Source: Bacteroidia bacterium | GTDB lineage: Bacteria > Bacteroidota > Bacteroidia > J057 | Direction of reading: 5' to 3' | Length of the DNA: 64,000 bases | Assembly: GCA_033391075.1 (NCBI GenBank) | Contig: JAWPMV010000001.1 | Coordinates: 3,906,001 to 3,970,000 of the forward strand | Part shown: in pieces, positions 6,571 to 15,127 of the stretch | Position numbering within the stretch: the stretch's first letter is position 1 | Layout: each line of letters begins with the position of its first letter | Program-made: the position numbers and the translations under genes | The notes under the pieces: model-generated | The model's database searches: none | What the model saw: only the letters and a program-made list of their open reading frames with translations | What the model was told of the DNA's origin: nothing

Positions 6571-8289
6571 TTATTTTATTCTGGAAGAACTTAATTCTAT
6601 ATCTGCTCCTGACCAGGCAACTGCCAGAAGGACTTCCATCTCCTTTGCTTTGGCATTTTCATTTAATTTCTCATAGGCCAGTTTCATCCCGTGATAGGCC
6701 CAGCCATTTTTAGGCAATCGCTTGAGATCTTCTTCATATGTTTGGAGCGCAGCTTCATAATCCCCTGCCTCAATTTGAACTGCTCCCAAATGATGCCTTA
6801 CGGAGAAAAACCAATCCGGAGGCTCATTATAGTTGAGGGCATCTTCTATTTCGATTGCTTCTGATAAAAGACTCATACTCTCTTCAAATTCTCCTTCGGA
6901 TGCTAAAATTTCAGCTTTGAGCACTCGTTTTCCAATCTGCAGCAAATTAGCTACCGAGTTGATGTCCCAAATCGTCATTTCTTCGAAAGACTTATCCGCT
7001 GCGAAATCCTCTAGTTTTTGCAATTCCGATTTTGCCTTATCCATTTCTTTTTTTCCGAGGAAAGCCATCCCACGGGAATAGGCCCGTATCGCATTAGGGT
7101 ATTTGAGGGACGGATCATGTTTAATCCTTTCCAAGATTTCGTCCCACATCCCAAACTTCACATAGATAAAGTAGGGGATGGTATAATAATGCTGGAGCGT
7201 ACCCCAGCCCGGTTCTTTCATGAGCTGTTTATGGGTATATGTCGCTGTTTTTATCGCTCCTTCCAAAGCCCATTTGCTATTTCCTTCCAAAGTAGCTGTA
7301 GCTGCGAGGAAATGATAGTTGTGGGGATATAAACCCAATGGATAGGCTCCCTGTGCATGGCAATTGGAAAGATAGATGCTATCTACATCCACTGCTGCAA
7401 TATTTGAAAGGGTTCCTTTATGGTATTCACCCGTACGGATATGGATATGAGAAGGCATATGAACCAAATGCCCGGCTCCCGGTACCAGACCTTTATCGAA
7501 CATCTCCGCACTTTCATTTCCCAAATCAGGATTATTTGAAGCTTCTACAGCATGGATGTAAAAGTGATGAGCACCCGGATGCTTTGGATTGATATCAAAA
7601 ACCTGTTCGATAGCAGCCAATATATCCGGTGTCCATGATTTGGGATTTCCTTCTTTATCCCATAGGTCCCAGGGGTGCAGGTCCATGACGGATTCTGCAT
7701 ACATAGCTGCGATATCCGCATCATCGGGATACTGATCAAAAACTGATTTCATGGCTTCCGAATAGGCGATATCCAGGGAACTTCTATCTTCCGGAGGCTC
7801 TGGAGTATAGCGATTGCCCATTGCTTGTATCAAAGCCTGTTCTTTAGGGCTTGTATTGGGAGCCAATTCGATAGCTTTTTGAATGGCAGCATAGGCGCGC
7901 TCATAATTATCGCTTTCCATGCCTGCATTGTAATTCGGTCCCAGGACATAGGAAAATCCCCAATAAGCCATGGCACATTCCGGATCCAGCTGTGTCGCGT
8001 AATAAAAAGAACGGGCAGCTTCCCCATGATTGAAACCATAGGCGAGGGTCAATCCCTGGTTAAAATATTTTTGAACCAATTCATTTTTCGTGCTAATGGG
8101 AAAATTCAGCACATCGAGTCCATCCAATAAGGGGGCTTTACTTTCTGTTTTGAACCAATCAATATCCGAGCTTTTTGCGCCACAGATGTTGTAGGTTTTC
8201 TTAGGACTTGCAGCGAGCTCTTTTTTAGGGCTCTCACAGGAATTTAGTATGATTCCTATACCTGCGATAATAAATAATAGGCGTTTCAT
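6571..8289 (-). CDS. TPR-repeat lipoprotein
   Basis: Lipoprotein of 572 residues. The signal sequence ends in the lipobox-like ILNSC with C18 as lipid anchor. The body consists of TPR-like helical pairs, for example NQGLTLAYGFNHGEAARSF followed by LDPECAMAYWGFSYVLG, and near the C-terminus DYEAALQTYEEDLKRLPKNG and WAYHGMKLAYEKLNENAKA. The arrangement matches a widespread uncharacterised family in marine bacteria in which TPRs flank a central histidine-rich segment. That segment here includes HPGAHHFYIHAVEAS and GHLVHMPSHIHIRTGEYH. The central histidines could bind metal; this is inference. No catalytic domain is recognised. The gene is preceded by about 180 bp of AT-rich DNA that probably holds its promoter. 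Confidence 0.75.
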   Translation of the reverse strand: MKRLLFIIAGIGIILNSCESPKKELAASPKKTYNICGAKSSDIDWFKTESKAPLLDGLDVLNFPISTKNELVQKYFNQGLTLAYGFNHGEAARSFYYATQLDPECAMAYWGFSYVLGPNYNAGMESDNYERAYAAIQKAIELAPNTSPKEQALIQAMGNRYTPEPPEDRSSLDIAYSEAMKSVFDQYPDDADIAAMYAESVMDLHPWDLWDKEGNPKSWTPDILAAIEQVFDINPKHPGAHHFYIHAVEASNNPDLGNESAEMFDKGLVPGAGHLVHMPSHIHIRTGEYHKGTLSNIAAVDVDSIYLSNCHAQGAYPLGLYPHNYHFLAATATLEGNSKWALEGAIKTATYTHKQLMKEPGWGTLQHYYTIPYFIYVKFGMWDEILERIKHDPSLKYPNAIRAYSRGMAFLGKKEMDKAKSELQKLEDFAADKSFEEMTIWDINSVANLLQIGKRVLKAEILASEGEFEESMSLLSEAIEIEDALNYNEPPDWFFSVRHHLGAVQIEAGDYEAALQTYEEDLKRLPKNGWAYHGMKLAYEKLNENAKAKEMEVLLAVAWSGADIELSSSRIK

Positions 8290-8472
8290 GTATGATATGG
8301 TATGATATGTTGTTTGTTTGCTTACCGATATACGGAGGGAAATTCTCGAGAGATACCCCGGTTTTCCGTTATTTTTTTTGCCTTAAAAAGAGTATCGCTT
8401 TTTCTAAAGGATACAGATAAGGAGGAATTTTTTTATTAAAAGTTGTACATGAGTCTATAAGTCAGGCTCCAT

Positions 8473-9570
8473 TTATCCGACCTTCTGTTTCACATCATAG
8501 AGTTCCATTTCTTTCTCTTTCCCTTTCAGGTAAATAGAACCTCGTGATTCCAATTTCCAGGCTTCCACATTGCTACTCAAATATGCTTTCAGTTTCTCAG
8601 AGATAAGCAGGCTGGAATTCAGCGCATTGCACTTCGACTGGATACGGGCAGCCGTATTTAGCACATCTCCCGAATAGGTAATTTCTCTTTTTATGATGCC
8701 CACCTCCCCGGCAATTACCTGTCCCAAATGAAGACCTGCTTTAAACTCCGGAAAAATACCAAAAGCCTGTTCATAGGCTTCTTTTTTCTCCATCAAGCCT
8801 TCCCTGATGTTAAAAAAGCAAGATAGGCAAAGGGCTTTTTCCTCCTCCTCTCTTTCCATATCCCAGGAAACTACCACCTCATCTCCTACATATTGATAAA
8901 TCTCAGCTTTGGAGAACAGGATCGGATCGGTAATATCGCTGAAGACTTCTTTCAAAAACTCATGGTACTTTTCCTCTCCCAATTTCTCGGCTATCGTTGT
9001 TGAGGATTTCAAATCCAGAAACATGAAGATTCGATTTTCTTTCAGGGGCGAATGATACTTTCCAATAATCATTCGCTGGAGGTTTCGAGGACCAAACTTA
9101 TCGCTGATTTGTAGGGTAAATTGAGTAATCACAACCACTATTCCCCAAAAAACCACATTCTTGAGATGCTCGGTTGTCATGATTTGCTCGAAAAAATACC
9201 GTTGAGCAACTGGATTTCTAAAAGGATTGCCTGAGAGGAAATAGGTACCAAAAGTTGCCGTTACCAGGGTTATACAACTTACAATCAGCAGAAAGATGCC
9301 TCCAGCAGCCAAAATAGACTTATAGTAGGGTCGGCTCCTCGAGTGCTTATTTATCTCGGTCAAAGCGATCCCTCCCAAAAAGCCGCCCATCAAACCGGCA
9401 AAGCAATTAAACGCAAGGCTTCTAAAGAAAGAATAGCTTTCAATAGCTCCTTTTGATATACCGCTCATCAGGAGGAAATGGTCGTAAATAGTAACAAATA
9501 GGCCTATTGACAGCCAAACCAGGGTAATGTCCCAGACCCGGCGCATTTGAATAGCCTGGCTAGCATTCAT
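8473..9570 (-). CDS. Membrane-bound class III nucleotidyl cyclase
   Basis: Protein of 365 residues with four predicted membrane helices (about 13-33, 49-71, 85-112, 137-155) and a C-terminal class III cyclase homology domain (about 180-360). The two metal-binding aspartates are D186 in IFMFLDLKSST and D230 in YVGDEVVVSW. The transition-state pair is N305 and R309 in GDVLNTAARIQ. At the base-selecting positions the usual lysine is Q226 and the usual aspartate is T298. It would make a cyclic nucleotide at the inner face of the membrane, but cAMP as product is uncertain. No receiver, HAMP or cyclic-nucleotide-binding gene lies next to it. It is a single gene with about 50 bp on its upstream side and 180 bp downstream. 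Confidence 0.85.
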   Translation of the reverse strand: MNASQAIQMRRVWDITLVWLSIGLFVTIYDHFLLMSGISKGAIESYSFFRSLAFNCFAGLMGGFLGGIALTEINKHSRSRPYYKSILAAGGIFLLIVSCITLVTATFGTYFLSGNPFRNPVAQRYFFEQIMTTEHLKNVVFWGIVVVITQFTLQISDKFGPRNLQRMIIGKYHSPLKENRIFMFLDLKSSTTIAEKLGEEKYHEFLKEVFSDITDPILFSKAEIYQYVGDEVVVSWDMEREEEEKALCLSCFFNIREGLMEKKEAYEQAFGIFPEFKAGLHLGQVIAGEVGIIKREITYSGDVLNTAARIQSKCNALNSSLLISEKLKAYLSSNVEAWKLESRGSIYLKGKEKEMELYDVKQKVG

Positions 9571-9622
9571 ATCTGTATTATTAGGTTAATGCTGTCCTAA
9601 GAATACAAAATTTTGCTGATAA

Positions 9623-11185
9623 TCAGGGTTTTATGACAAATTTTTGTGTGTCAACAAAACCTTTAGCATCAATTTTAAGGATATAAACCCCCGGGATCAG
9701 ATGTTCTGTATTCACGGGCATTTGATGAGTTCCAGGACCAAAGGGAGCATTAGACTGAACTTCCTTCATCAGTTGCCCTTTCACATTATAAATCGCCATA
9801 TTCACCCGATTGCTTTGGCTCAATTTAAATCTGGCTTGAATTTCTCCTTTTGCCGGATTGGGGAAAATATCGAATAGTCGATTGCTCCCAACAAAGAGTC
9901 TATCCTCATCATCTGATAAAACGATATTCTCATCACCTGGCTCATAATCCACATAGGCAATGGGAAGGAAATACATTTCATCTTCGGTTCGTTCTCCCCA
10001 GCTAGAGAATTGGGGAGGATTGTTGGGATTTTCGGGATTGTTGCTGGTATTGTCATAAGTCGCATAGGCATGTATAGAGGAGCCTTGCTCAACTTTTATC
10101 AGACGGTCGAAAGAGTAGGTTCCCTGCCAGTTGAAGTCCCATTGAGGAATGGAAATCAGATTGGTGGTATCGCCCTGCGGATCGATAGCCATGATCTCCC
10201 AACTTTGTCCCAGCAGATGCATATGCGGAGAAATACTGATCAGGCTCAAATCTCTGGGGGCCTGCCATACTCCGTGAAAAGTCTTCACCTGGTTGGCCGG
10301 AATAAAGAAAGGAGGATTAGTGATAGTTCCGGGTAAAGGGAGTAAAATCTTATAGTCAATTTGGCGTTCGAGAGGTCGATCTACGAAAAAGATATTTACA
10401 CTGGAAGAATCCCATTCGTCTATGGGTGAAGGCGCATAATGCATTTGAATTAACATATCTGCTCCTCGAGGAATGATCTGTCCCGTTCCTTCCGGATAGA
10501 ATCTAGGAATTTGTCCCGGCACATAACTCGGATATAAATTATCGATAGCACCTGTAACGCCAAATCCTCCAAATCCATCATATCCATATCCGGCTTCTCT
10601 GGCATCATTGGCCCTGCCGGTTCCCGTTGTATCGGCCGAAATCAGGGCATGGTGAACAATCTTTCGGTTTCCGGGTCTTAATTCCACTGCTGCGACTTCC
10701 TTATCCTCTGAGAAATTAGTAGGCAAAACAAATACCCGATAACCATCTTCATTATTGCCGTTATGTTTGTAAGCTTCAGCAAAGGAGAAAACTACATCCG
10801 GAGTACCCAAAGCAGAACCCGAAGGATAGGTAGGTGGGTCGGTAAAATCAGCAGGATCTCCCTCTGGCGTACCTCCATCTGCCCATTGTGCGATGAGGGA
10901 AATTTCATCATCCGTAAGGAAATTTTCACCTAGAAAGGAATTGTACTCAGGATCTGCTTTCCAGGGAGGCATAATCTTTTCAGCCGTAACGTATTTGATG
11001 GTACTGGCCCATGTGGATACTTCTGCATAGTTTGTCAAAGCCATGGGACCTATCTCTCCCGGCCTATGGCAAAAGGTACAGTGATTGTAAACAATGGGAG
11101 CTATATCTCGATTGTAGGTGGGAGTTTGGCCCAGAAGAGGAAAGACAAATGAGATACAAAAAAGAATGAGTAGTAGCTTCTTCAT
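9623..11185 (-). CDS. Cytochrome c / copper type II monooxygenase-like fusion with T9SS sorting domain
   Basis: Secreted protein of 520 residues. After a signal peptide, a small c-type cytochrome domain carries the haem motif C36-x-x-C39-H40 and a likely axial Met72 in IMPPW. A PHM-like (peptidylglycine/dopamine monooxygenase) two-copper region follows. HH178-179 and H249 in QMHY match the CuH ligands, and H321/H323 in SPHMHLLG with M404 in ERTEDEMYF match the CuM ligands. The last 80 or so residues (from LFDIFPNPAKG) form a T9SS type A sorting domain, so the protein is exported to the cell surface. The known family hydroxylates substrates using O2 and reductant; here the haem domain could feed electrons. 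The substrate is unknown. It lies 14 bp behind the thioredoxin-like gene. Confidence 0.82.
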   Translation of the reverse strand: MKKLLLILFCISFVFPLLGQTPTYNRDIAPIVYNHCTFCHRPGEIGPMALTNYAEVSTWASTIKYVTAEKIMPPWKADPEYNSFLGENFLTDDEISLIAQWADGGTPEGDPADFTDPPTYPSGSALGTPDVVFSFAEAYKHNGNNEDGYRVFVLPTNFSEDKEVAAVELRPGNRKIVHHALISADTTGTGRANDAREAGYGYDGFGGFGVTGAIDNLYPSYVPGQIPRFYPEGTGQIIPRGADMLIQMHYAPSPIDEWDSSSVNIFFVDRPLERQIDYKILLPLPGTITNPPFFIPANQVKTFHGVWQAPRDLSLISISPHMHLLGQSWEIMAIDPQGDTTNLISIPQWDFNWQGTYSFDRLIKVEQGSSIHAYATYDNTSNNPENPNNPPQFSSWGERTEDEMYFLPIAYVDYEPGDENIVLSDDEDRLFVGSNRLFDIFPNPAKGEIQARFKLSQSNRVNMAIYNVKGQLMKEVQSNAPFGPGTHQMPVNTEHLIPGVYILKIDAKGFVDTQKFVIKP

Positions 11186-11199
11186 AGGGAAAAATAAGC

Positions 11200-11730
11200 T
11201 TAGGGTTTCTGAAAACTAATAAAGCAGCCAACAGCCTGGGTGCGGGAGATTTCCGGATCACGACCAGCGAGGACATCATCCAATGCATCCTCAAGTTCAT
11301 GTTTTGTGATTACTCTTCGCCGGCGTCCAGGTCGATCATAGGCATTATCTATTCTGCCTCGATATATAATTTCCCCTTCAGCATTCGTCAAAACAACCTC
11401 CGGAGTGATCTGTGCTTCAAATAAACGGGCCAGGGCCTGATTTTCATCCAGCTTTAGTTCAAAAGGGAATTGGTATTTTTCTTTAAATGCCTGAATCTTA
11501 TCAGTTCGAGAATCTGAAAAGGGGAAAAGGCCGGTAAAGCTGATTCCCTCTTTTGCATATTTATCATGTAATGCTCGCAAAGTCAGGCTGTAGTATTGGC
11601 ACATGGGGCATTCCTCTTCGAGGAATATATATAGATAGGCTTTGCTTGTGGAAGTCTCTCCCTGAGCCCACAGAGAGCTACAGATGAATCCGCTTAATAC
11701 AAAGGTCAGGGACAGAGCAAGTCTTTTCAT
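11200..11730 (-). CDS. Exported thioredoxin-like protein with CPMC motif
   Basis: Protein of 176 residues from the ATG at 11730; an upstream in-frame start adds nine residues, but the signal peptide (MKRLALSLTF..., ending at WAQ) begins at this ATG. The thioredoxin-fold body carries C41-P-M-C44 at the active site, the strand ISFTGLFPFSD, the cis-proline region QITPEVVLT and REG-like IIYRGRIDNAYD. A further cysteine, C169 in AVGCF, lies at the extreme C-terminus. It precedes the cytochrome/copper monooxygenase gene by 14 bp and is surely co-transcribed with it. A role as periplasmic reductase or assembly factor for copper or haem in that enzyme is inferred from the pairing. Confidence 0.8.
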   Translation of the reverse strand: MKRLALSLTFVLSGFICSSLWAQGETSTSKAYLYIFLEEECPMCQYYSLTLRALHDKYAKEGISFTGLFPFSDSRTDKIQAFKEKYQFPFELKLDENQALARLFEAQITPEVVLTNAEGEIIYRGRIDNAYDRPGRRRRVITKHELEDALDDVLAGRDPEISRTQAVGCFISFQKP

Positions 11731-11758
11731 ACAATTTGATTCTCTTTTAAAATACAAA

Positions 11759-12100
11759 TTATCCTCCGGACTGCTTGCTTTTGTAGCCCATCTTGCTGAG
11801 CTCGTTTTTTACTTTGTCTACAAAATCTCCTTGCAGCAAAATTTCGCCCCCTTTTACCGAACCTCCACACCCGCATTTCTGCTTGAGGGTTTTCCCCAAA
11901 TCCTTTAGGTCATCATCCGTTCCTACAAATTGGTAGATTTTGGTGACCATTTTATTCCCTTTAAGACGTTGGCGACTGATCCGCAAATCCTGTTGCTGGG
12001 GAGGCAGGGTTTCTTCTACATACCCTTCATCATATCCATATTCGTAATCCGGGTCTGTAGAGAAAACGATGCCGGATTTTTTATTTCTTTTCTTTGCCAT
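11759..12100 (-). CDS. yciH: SUI1/eIF1-like translation factor, YciH family
   Basis: Protein of 113 residues with a C-terminal SUI1 domain: RISRQRLKGNKMVTKIYQFVG, then DLKDLGKTLKQKCGCGGSVKGGEILLQGDF, the diagnostic YciH/eIF1 segment, and VKNELSKMGYKSK at the end. The N-terminal 45 residues are acidic and probably disordered. YciH in Escherichia coli binds the 30S subunit and can affect initiation fidelity under stress; it is not essential. The gene is upstream of the thioredoxin-like gene by 28 bp and may be read with it. It is divergent from the TonB receptor gene. Confidence 0.88.
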   Translation of the reverse strand: MAKKRNKKSGIVFSTDPDYEYGYDEGYVEETLPPQQQDLRISRQRLKGNKMVTKIYQFVGTDDDLKDLGKTLKQKCGCGGSVKGGEILLQGDFVDKVKNELSKMGYKSKQSGG

Positions 12101-12415
12101 GTGGGTAAATAAGGTATTGGAGTTGGGCTGTGTTGATGTCTTAACGATAGAGATTTGTAAAATTAGGGAATATGGGGGAAGGAACCAATGGGCCGTATTT
12201 TATCCTATCTCCGCTTTTCAAGCAACATTCTCTCTAAATTCAGCTCGCTAAGAAGCCATAAAGCTTCTTAAGGGAATAAGACTCGTGGCATCCAGAGCCC
12301 GATCTCATTTTCCAAAACAAACAGAATCCTTGCACTAATTTGATTTCCTTCTTTGTATATTAGAGACAAGAGCAAAGAACTATCAAAATATTAGCCCACT
12401 CATCGTGCAAATAGA
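12101..12415. promoter_or_regulatory. Divergent intergenic region between yciH and the STN-TonB receptor
   Basis: Gap of 315 bp without a gene. It contains an 8-bp inverted repeat, TAAGAAGC at 12249-12256 with GCTTCTTA at 12263-12270 around a 6-nt loop. There is no following T run, so it looks more like a protein-binding site or leader hairpin than a terminator. Promoters for both flanking genes must lie here, but I found no convincing -33/-7 pair. Confidence 0.3.
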
Positions 12416-15127
12416 ATGAAGTATCTTGCTTTTCTCCTTTTCCTCAGCCTTATTATATTCCCTTTTTTAGAGGTGAAAGGGCAAATTGCAAGAACCGGGC
12501 AAGTCCTATCCATTTCATTTACCGAAGCCTCTTTAGCTGAAATCTCTCTACAGCTGGAGGAGAGATGCAATTGCAAGATATATCTGGCACATTCAGAAAG
12601 TAGTTTTAAGCCCCTTACTGCCAGCTTCCAGGACCAATCTGTAGAAGAAATACTAAGCAATATTCTAGAAAATACCCCCTTAAGTTTTATTTCCTACGAT
12701 CAACAACTCATCGTCATAGGAAAGCGAAACAATATTGAGCGCAGCCGCAGTGCAAAATCCTATCAAAGTCTGGAAAAGAATATTGAGATTTTGAGAGCGC
12801 CTGAGCCGGGGATAGAGGTGATTGGAAAAATCGATGGGAATTCTGAGGGAAAGCTCCCTCAACTAAGCGGAAGGATACGTGATCAGGAAACAGGAGATGG
12901 AATTTCCGGAGCCACTGTTTTTATTAGCTCTGCTGAGCGCGGAACAAGCAGTGATCAGGAGGGTAGATATACGATTGAGTTAGAAGCTGGATCTTATGAT
13001 TTAATTGTCCAATTCATTGGATACCGGAAACGAAAAATTCCTATCAGGCTGATCAGTTCCGGGCAGTTGGACATTTCCCTCATCAAAGCTGATATCCAAT
13101 TAGATGAAATCGTACTGGAGGCTTATGCCAGTGACAGAAATGTAGAATCAAACCAAAGCGGCTTGATCAGAATAAACATGAAAGAAATCGAAAGATTGCC
13201 CAGCTTCCTGGGAGAAGTAGATGTGGTAAAAAGTCTGTTATTACAACCGGGGGTTTCTTCTATAGGTGAAGGCAGTAGTGGTTTTAATGTGCGAGGAGGA
13301 AACACAGATCAAAACCTGGTATTGCTAGACGAAGCCATGTTATTTAATAGTAGTCATGCCCTGGGATTTTTTAGCACTTTCAATTCGGATATCGTTCAAG
13401 ATGCGACCTTATATAAAGGCAACATTCCCGCAAAATATGGAGGAAGGATATCTTCTGTACTGGACATGGGCGTAAAAGACGGGAATTTCGAAAAAATCAA
13501 CATAAAGGGAGGATTAGGAATAGTATCAAGCCGACTGATGATAGAGGGACCTATCAACAAACACAAAACCTCCTTTTTAGTCTCAGGCCGGAGCACTTAT
13601 TCCGATTTTCTGTTAAATGCAATCAAAATCCCGGAGGTAAAAGCCAGTTCCGCTTTCTTTTATGATGCCAATATCAGATTGACGCATCGCATTGATGATC
13701 GAAACATCATTTCCCTTTCAACTTATCAGTCAAAAGATAGATTCTCCTATAATGATGAATTTGGCTTTGACTATCAGACCTCAATAGCTCAGATGTCCTA
13801 CCAAAGGATCCTGGGCAAGCACGCACTATCCAGCTTCAATCTTGTTTACGGAGCCTATCAAAGCAATCAGCAGGAATTGAGACCCAGTATAGCCTCTAGC
13901 CTTAGTGTGGGAAATTCCTATTGGAAAGCCAAAGAGAATTTCAATTTCTCCAAAGACAGATTTTCGATGGATGCCGGCATTTCGGCTATTTTGTATAAGG
14001 TAAATCCGGGTGAATTGAAAGCCAATGGTCCGACTTCCGCTATTTCAGAAAGAAAAGTTGAGCGGGAAAGGGGCTTAGAACTGGCAACTTATGTAAGTGG
14101 GACCTACGACTTTTCTCCCCGACTATCTGTAAATAGCGGCTTACGCTTCACCCATTTCCGCTATCTGGGTCCCGGCAGCCTACACATCTACCAAAATCCA
14201 GATCAAGTACGTGAAGATGAAATCATCGGAATCCAGGACTTTGATTCGGGCACCATTTTTAGCGAAGGGAAAGTTGAACCCCGACTTTCAATAAGGTATA
14301 AACTAGACTCGCAGTCATCTCTTAAATTCAGTTATACTCGGAGCAGTCAGTTTATCAACCAGATTTCTAATACTGAAACGCCCTTGCCAACTGACATTTG
14401 GCAATTGTCGAGCCCTTATATCCCTACTCACCTATCCCATAACTTTTCTTTGGGTTACTTCAGAAATTTTGATCAAAATAAATGGATTAGCTCACTGGAC
14501 ATTTTTTATCGGAATATAGACCAATTGTTTGATTACAAGGATTTTGCTGAGCTGGTAAGCAATGAGCATATCGAAACAGAATTGAGACAAGGAATAGGGC
14601 GCAGCAGGGGCATAGAATTGAGTATCAAAAAACAGCTGGGATTTATTCATGGCTGGTTTAGTTATACCTTTTCAAGAAGCGAACGAAAAGTGATGGAAAT
14701 AAATGAAGGTCAATGGTATCCTTCAACTTTCGATAAACCCCATGAAGCATCTCTGGTAACAAATATTCAGCTGAGTAAAAGAAGCACGATCTCTTTTAAT
14801 TTTAATTATGCGAGTGGAAGACCTATAACCATACCCATTGATAGGCACCTTATAGATAATCGATTGATTCTGTTAAACTACTCTCAGAGAAACGCTTTTA
14901 GAATACCCGATTACCATCGCCTCGATATTGCATATACCTTAAGTCAAAGTTTTAGGAAAAGTCAGAAGTTGAAAAGTAGTTGGACTTTTTCCGTCTACAA
15001 TATCTATGGACGGAGAAATCCATTTGCAGTATTTGTAGATCAGGCCATAGTGGGTGATCCCAAAATCAAAAGACTATCTGTATTGGGTAGCGCCTTTCCT
15101 TCTCTTACCATTAATATTGAGCTATGA
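12416..15127 (+). CDS. TonB-dependent receptor with N-terminal STN signalling domain
   Basis: Outer-membrane receptor of 903 residues. In order: signal peptide (to about 23); an STN domain (about 29-102; SFTEASLAEISLQLEERCN, QSVEEILSNILENTPLSF); a CarboxypepD-like domain (about 145-235; LSGRIRDQETGDGISGATV, SSDQEGRYTIELEAGSYDL); a plug domain (VVKSLLLQPGVSSIGEGSS, FNVRGGNTDQNLVLLDEAML); and a beta-barrel. STN domains normally signal to a FecR anti-sigma factor, but none lies near this gene. It overlaps the DUF4249 gene by four bases (ATGA) and heads a three-gene operon. The substrate is unknown. The DUF4249 pairing is seen widely in Bacteroidota and is distinct from SusCD. Confidence 0.9.
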   Translation: MKYLAFLLFLSLIIFPFLEVKGQIARTGQVLSISFTEASLAEISLQLEERCNCKIYLAHSESSFKPLTASFQDQSVEEILSNILENTPLSFISYDQQLIVIGKRNNIERSRSAKSYQSLEKNIEILRAPEPGIEVIGKIDGNSEGKLPQLSGRIRDQETGDGISGATVFISSAERGTSSDQEGRYTIELEAGSYDLIVQFIGYRKRKIPIRLISSGQLDISLIKADIQLDEIVLEAYASDRNVESNQSGLIRINMKEIERLPSFLGEVDVVKSLLLQPGVSSIGEGSSGFNVRGGNTDQNLVLLDEAMLFNSSHALGFFSTFNSDIVQDATLYKGNIPAKYGGRISSVLDMGVKDGNFEKINIKGGLGIVSSRLMIEGPINKHKTSFLVSGRSTYSDFLLNAIKIPEVKASSAFFYDANIRLTHRIDDRNIISLSTYQSKDRFSYNDEFGFDYQTSIAQMSYQRILGKHALSSFNLVYGAYQSNQQELRPSIASSLSVGNSYWKAKENFNFSKDRFSMDAGISAILYKVNPGELKANGPTSAISERKVERERGLELATYVSGTYDFSPRLSVNSGLRFTHFRYLGPGSLHIYQNPDQVREDEIIGIQDFDSGTIFSEGKVEPRLSIRYKLDSQSSLKFSYTRSSQFINQISNTETPLPTDIWQLSSPYIPTHLSHNFSLGYFRNFDQNKWISSLDIFYRNIDQLFDYKDFAELVSNEHIETELRQGIGRSRGIELSIKKQLGFIHGWFSYTFSRSERKVMEINEGQWYPSTFDKPHEASLVTNIQLSKRSTISFNFNYASGRPITIPIDRHLIDNRLILLNYSQRNAFRIPDYHRLDIAYTLSQSFRKSQKLKSSWTFSVYNIYGRRNPFAVFVDQAIVGDPKIKRLSVLGSAFPSLTINIEL

